Source: JBFAPK01 sp040676675 (GTDB lineage: Bacteria; Actinomycetota; Actinomycetes; Mycobacteriales; Micromonosporaceae). From it: a stretch of DNA of 64,000 bases. Of this stretch, positions 62,935-64,000 are shown in pieces. The notes under the pieces were generated by a model, which saw only the letters and a list, made by a program, of their open reading frames with translations, was not told the origin of the DNA and did not search any database. Location of the stretch: assembly GCF_040676675.1 (NCBI RefSeq), contig NZ_JBFAPK010000018.1:1-64000 (forward strand), in the 5' to 3' direction. A program made the translations under genes and the position numbers. Numbering within the stretch: position 1 is the stretch's first letter; each line of letters begins with the position of its first letter.

Positions 62935-64000
62935 CGGGTCACCACGGTCAGGTCTGCGGCGAAGTCGCGATCGAGGGGAAAGACCGGCCGCTGGACCCGC
63001 CGGTACGGCAGCCGTTCGAGGTGCTGGTCGACGCCGCCGGGGGTGAGCGCGAGCCGCCAGTCGCCGGCCGCCGCGAAGAGTTCGGGTTCGAGGTAGCCGA
63101 TCTTCACCACCACGAGGTCCACCGCGTCCACCTCGACGCCCAGCCGGGCGTACGAGGCGAGCAGCCGGTACTGCATGCGGCGGGAGGTGAGGAAGACGCT
63201 CACCCCGCCGACCCGTACGCTCACGCACCGGCCGCCGTCCGGGTCGTCCGCGACCGCCTCCAGCACGCCGTCGAGCCGTACCGGACCGGGTTCCCGCGGG
63301 TCGATGCGCCCGCCGGCGGCGACGCTGACCGGCGAGCCGATCGGCAGGTCCGCGACCTGGGCCACCGCCTCCGGGTCGACCAGCGAGGCGTAGACCGCCC
63401 GCAGCGACCCGGCGCGGACCTCGGGCCGGGCCAGCAGCCGGTCGAGGGCGAAGGTGACGTCGTCGGCGCCGCCGGCACCGGGGTTGTCCCCGGAGTCGCT
63501 GATGAAGAAGGGGCGCCGGGCCGGGTCGGCCACCGCCGCCACCGCCGTGTCGAGGCACTCGTCCATCGAGCCGGTGGGGGCCACGAAGGCGAACTCGTCG
63601 CGCGCCGCCCAGAAGTGTTCGGCGAGTTCCCGGGCCGCCTCGGTGGCCGCCGTGGCGTCGGTGCCGGTGGCGACGACCGCGCCGCGGCAGCGCGGCTGGT
63701 CGGCCCAGGCGAAGCCGATCCAGATGGCCGCGTCGACGACCCCCGCTCGGGCCTCGATCTCGGGGATGCGCGCGTACAGCCCGCGCGCGGGCTCCTCCCG
63801 GGTGCTGGTCATCTCGCCGGGCAGCAGGATCGGCACGTGCACCAGCGCCTTGTGCGGGCGCTCCTGCCGGCGCAGCGCCTCCACCAGGTTGCGGGCGGCG
63901 CGCTCGCGGGTCTCCCAGACGTCGACGTGCGGCGCGGTGCGGTAGCAGGTGAGCAGGTCGCAGCCGTCGAAGAGCACCGGCGAGACGTTGCCGTGCAGGT
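62931..64000 (-). CDS. M81 family metallopeptidase (MlrC-like), 5' end outside window
   Basis: The last ~356 residues of an MlrC/M81 protein. The frame is still open at the window edge, where it encodes LHGNVSPVLFDGCDLL, the metal-binding His region of the family. Other matching parts are IWIGFAWADQPRCRGAVVATG, FISDSGDNPGAGGADDV and LTSRRMQYRLL. MlrC opens cyclic peptides such as microcystin-degradation intermediates; the actinobacterial substrate is unknown. Coupling to a ROK kinase suggests a role in sugar or wall-fragment catabolism. Confidence 0.88.
   Translation of the reverse strand, partial: LHGNVSPVLFDGCDLLTCYRTAPHVDVWETRERAARNLVEALRRQERPHKALVHVPILLPGEMTSTREEPARGLYARIPEIEARAGVVDAAIWIGFAWADQPRCRGAVVATGTDATAATEAARELAEHFWAARDEFAFVAPTGSMDECLDTAVAAVADPARRPFFISDSGDNPGAGGADDVTFALDRLLARPEVRAGSLRAVYASLVDPEAVAQVADLPIGSPVSVAAGGRIDPREPGPVRLDGVLEAVADDPDGGRCVSVRVGGVSVFLTSRRMQYRLLASYARLGVEVDAVDLVVVKIGYLEPELFAAAGDWRLALTPGGVDQHLERLPYRRVQRPVFPLDRDFAADLTVVTR

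Noticed and set aside
61786..63096. Long plus-strand ORF over the 15-bp repeats and the ROK gene
   Set aside because: Beyond the repeat it is the antisense of a complete ROK kinase gene with all signature motifs.

Overview
The window is about 64 kb of chromosome from a high-GC actinomycete, most probably a member of the Micromonosporaceae (Micromonospora-like). I infer this from the very GC-rich third codon positions, frequent GTG starts, leaderless genes, Tat and lipoprotein signals and gene content. The order chorismate mutase - PcrA helicase - M23 peptidase - sucCD - PerM-like membrane protein - purN - purH matches what I know of the Mycobacterium tuberculosis Rv0948c-Rv0957 region, so 4.6-20.5 kb is an old conserved actinobacterial backbone. 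Genus and species cannot be fixed from the sequence.

Layout. 1-4.5 kb: an oligopeptide-type ABC operon (binding protein, two permeases, two ATPases), ending in a strong hairpin that the assembly has broken with poly-G sequence and ten Ns. 4.6-7.1 kb, minus strand: a secreted 5'-nucleotidase, then a transcription attenuator with a Tyr/Phe-rich leader peptide, then chorismate mutase. 7.4-15.2 kb: pcrA, an M23 peptidase, an orphan B12-binding subunit, a membrane protein and sucCD. 15.4-20.5 kb: PerM-like protein, two small membrane proteins, purN-purH. 20.7-28 kb: a hydrolase, a lipoprotein and a second complete oligopeptide ABC operon with the same architecture as the first. 28.5-33.8 kb: folD, mdh, phoD and icd. 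34.2-39 kb: a DUF6907/XRE regulator pair, galT and a degenerate ATP sulfurylase fused to APS kinase. 39.3-44.2 kb: two ATPase/ABC-2 permease pairs split by an IS200/IS605-type tnpB element. 44.3-51.9 kb: ppc and assorted membrane and enzyme genes. 51.9-54.8 kb: a visibly lower-GC accessory island (GntR-like repressor, DUF6907 protein, NYN nuclease, DndB/DGQHR protein). 55-64 kb: mfd, a SurA-like lipoprotein, mazG, an EamA transporter, a ROK kinase and an M81 peptidase cut by the window end.

Functional themes are central carbon metabolism (sucCD, mdh, icd, ppc), one-carbon and purine synthesis (folD, purN, purH), peptide import (two systems), DNA repair and nucleotide clean-up (pcrA, mfd, mazG), and phosphate or nucleotide scavenging (5'-nucleotidase, PhoD with a likely PHO box). 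The most interesting items are the leaderless aromatic leader peptide and attenuator before chorismate mutase, a 62-bp palindromic element present twice, the tnpB insertion that replaced the host stop codon with its own while keeping the final Ser, and the solitary DndB-like island with its triple operator. No rRNA, tRNA or CRISPR array was seen.
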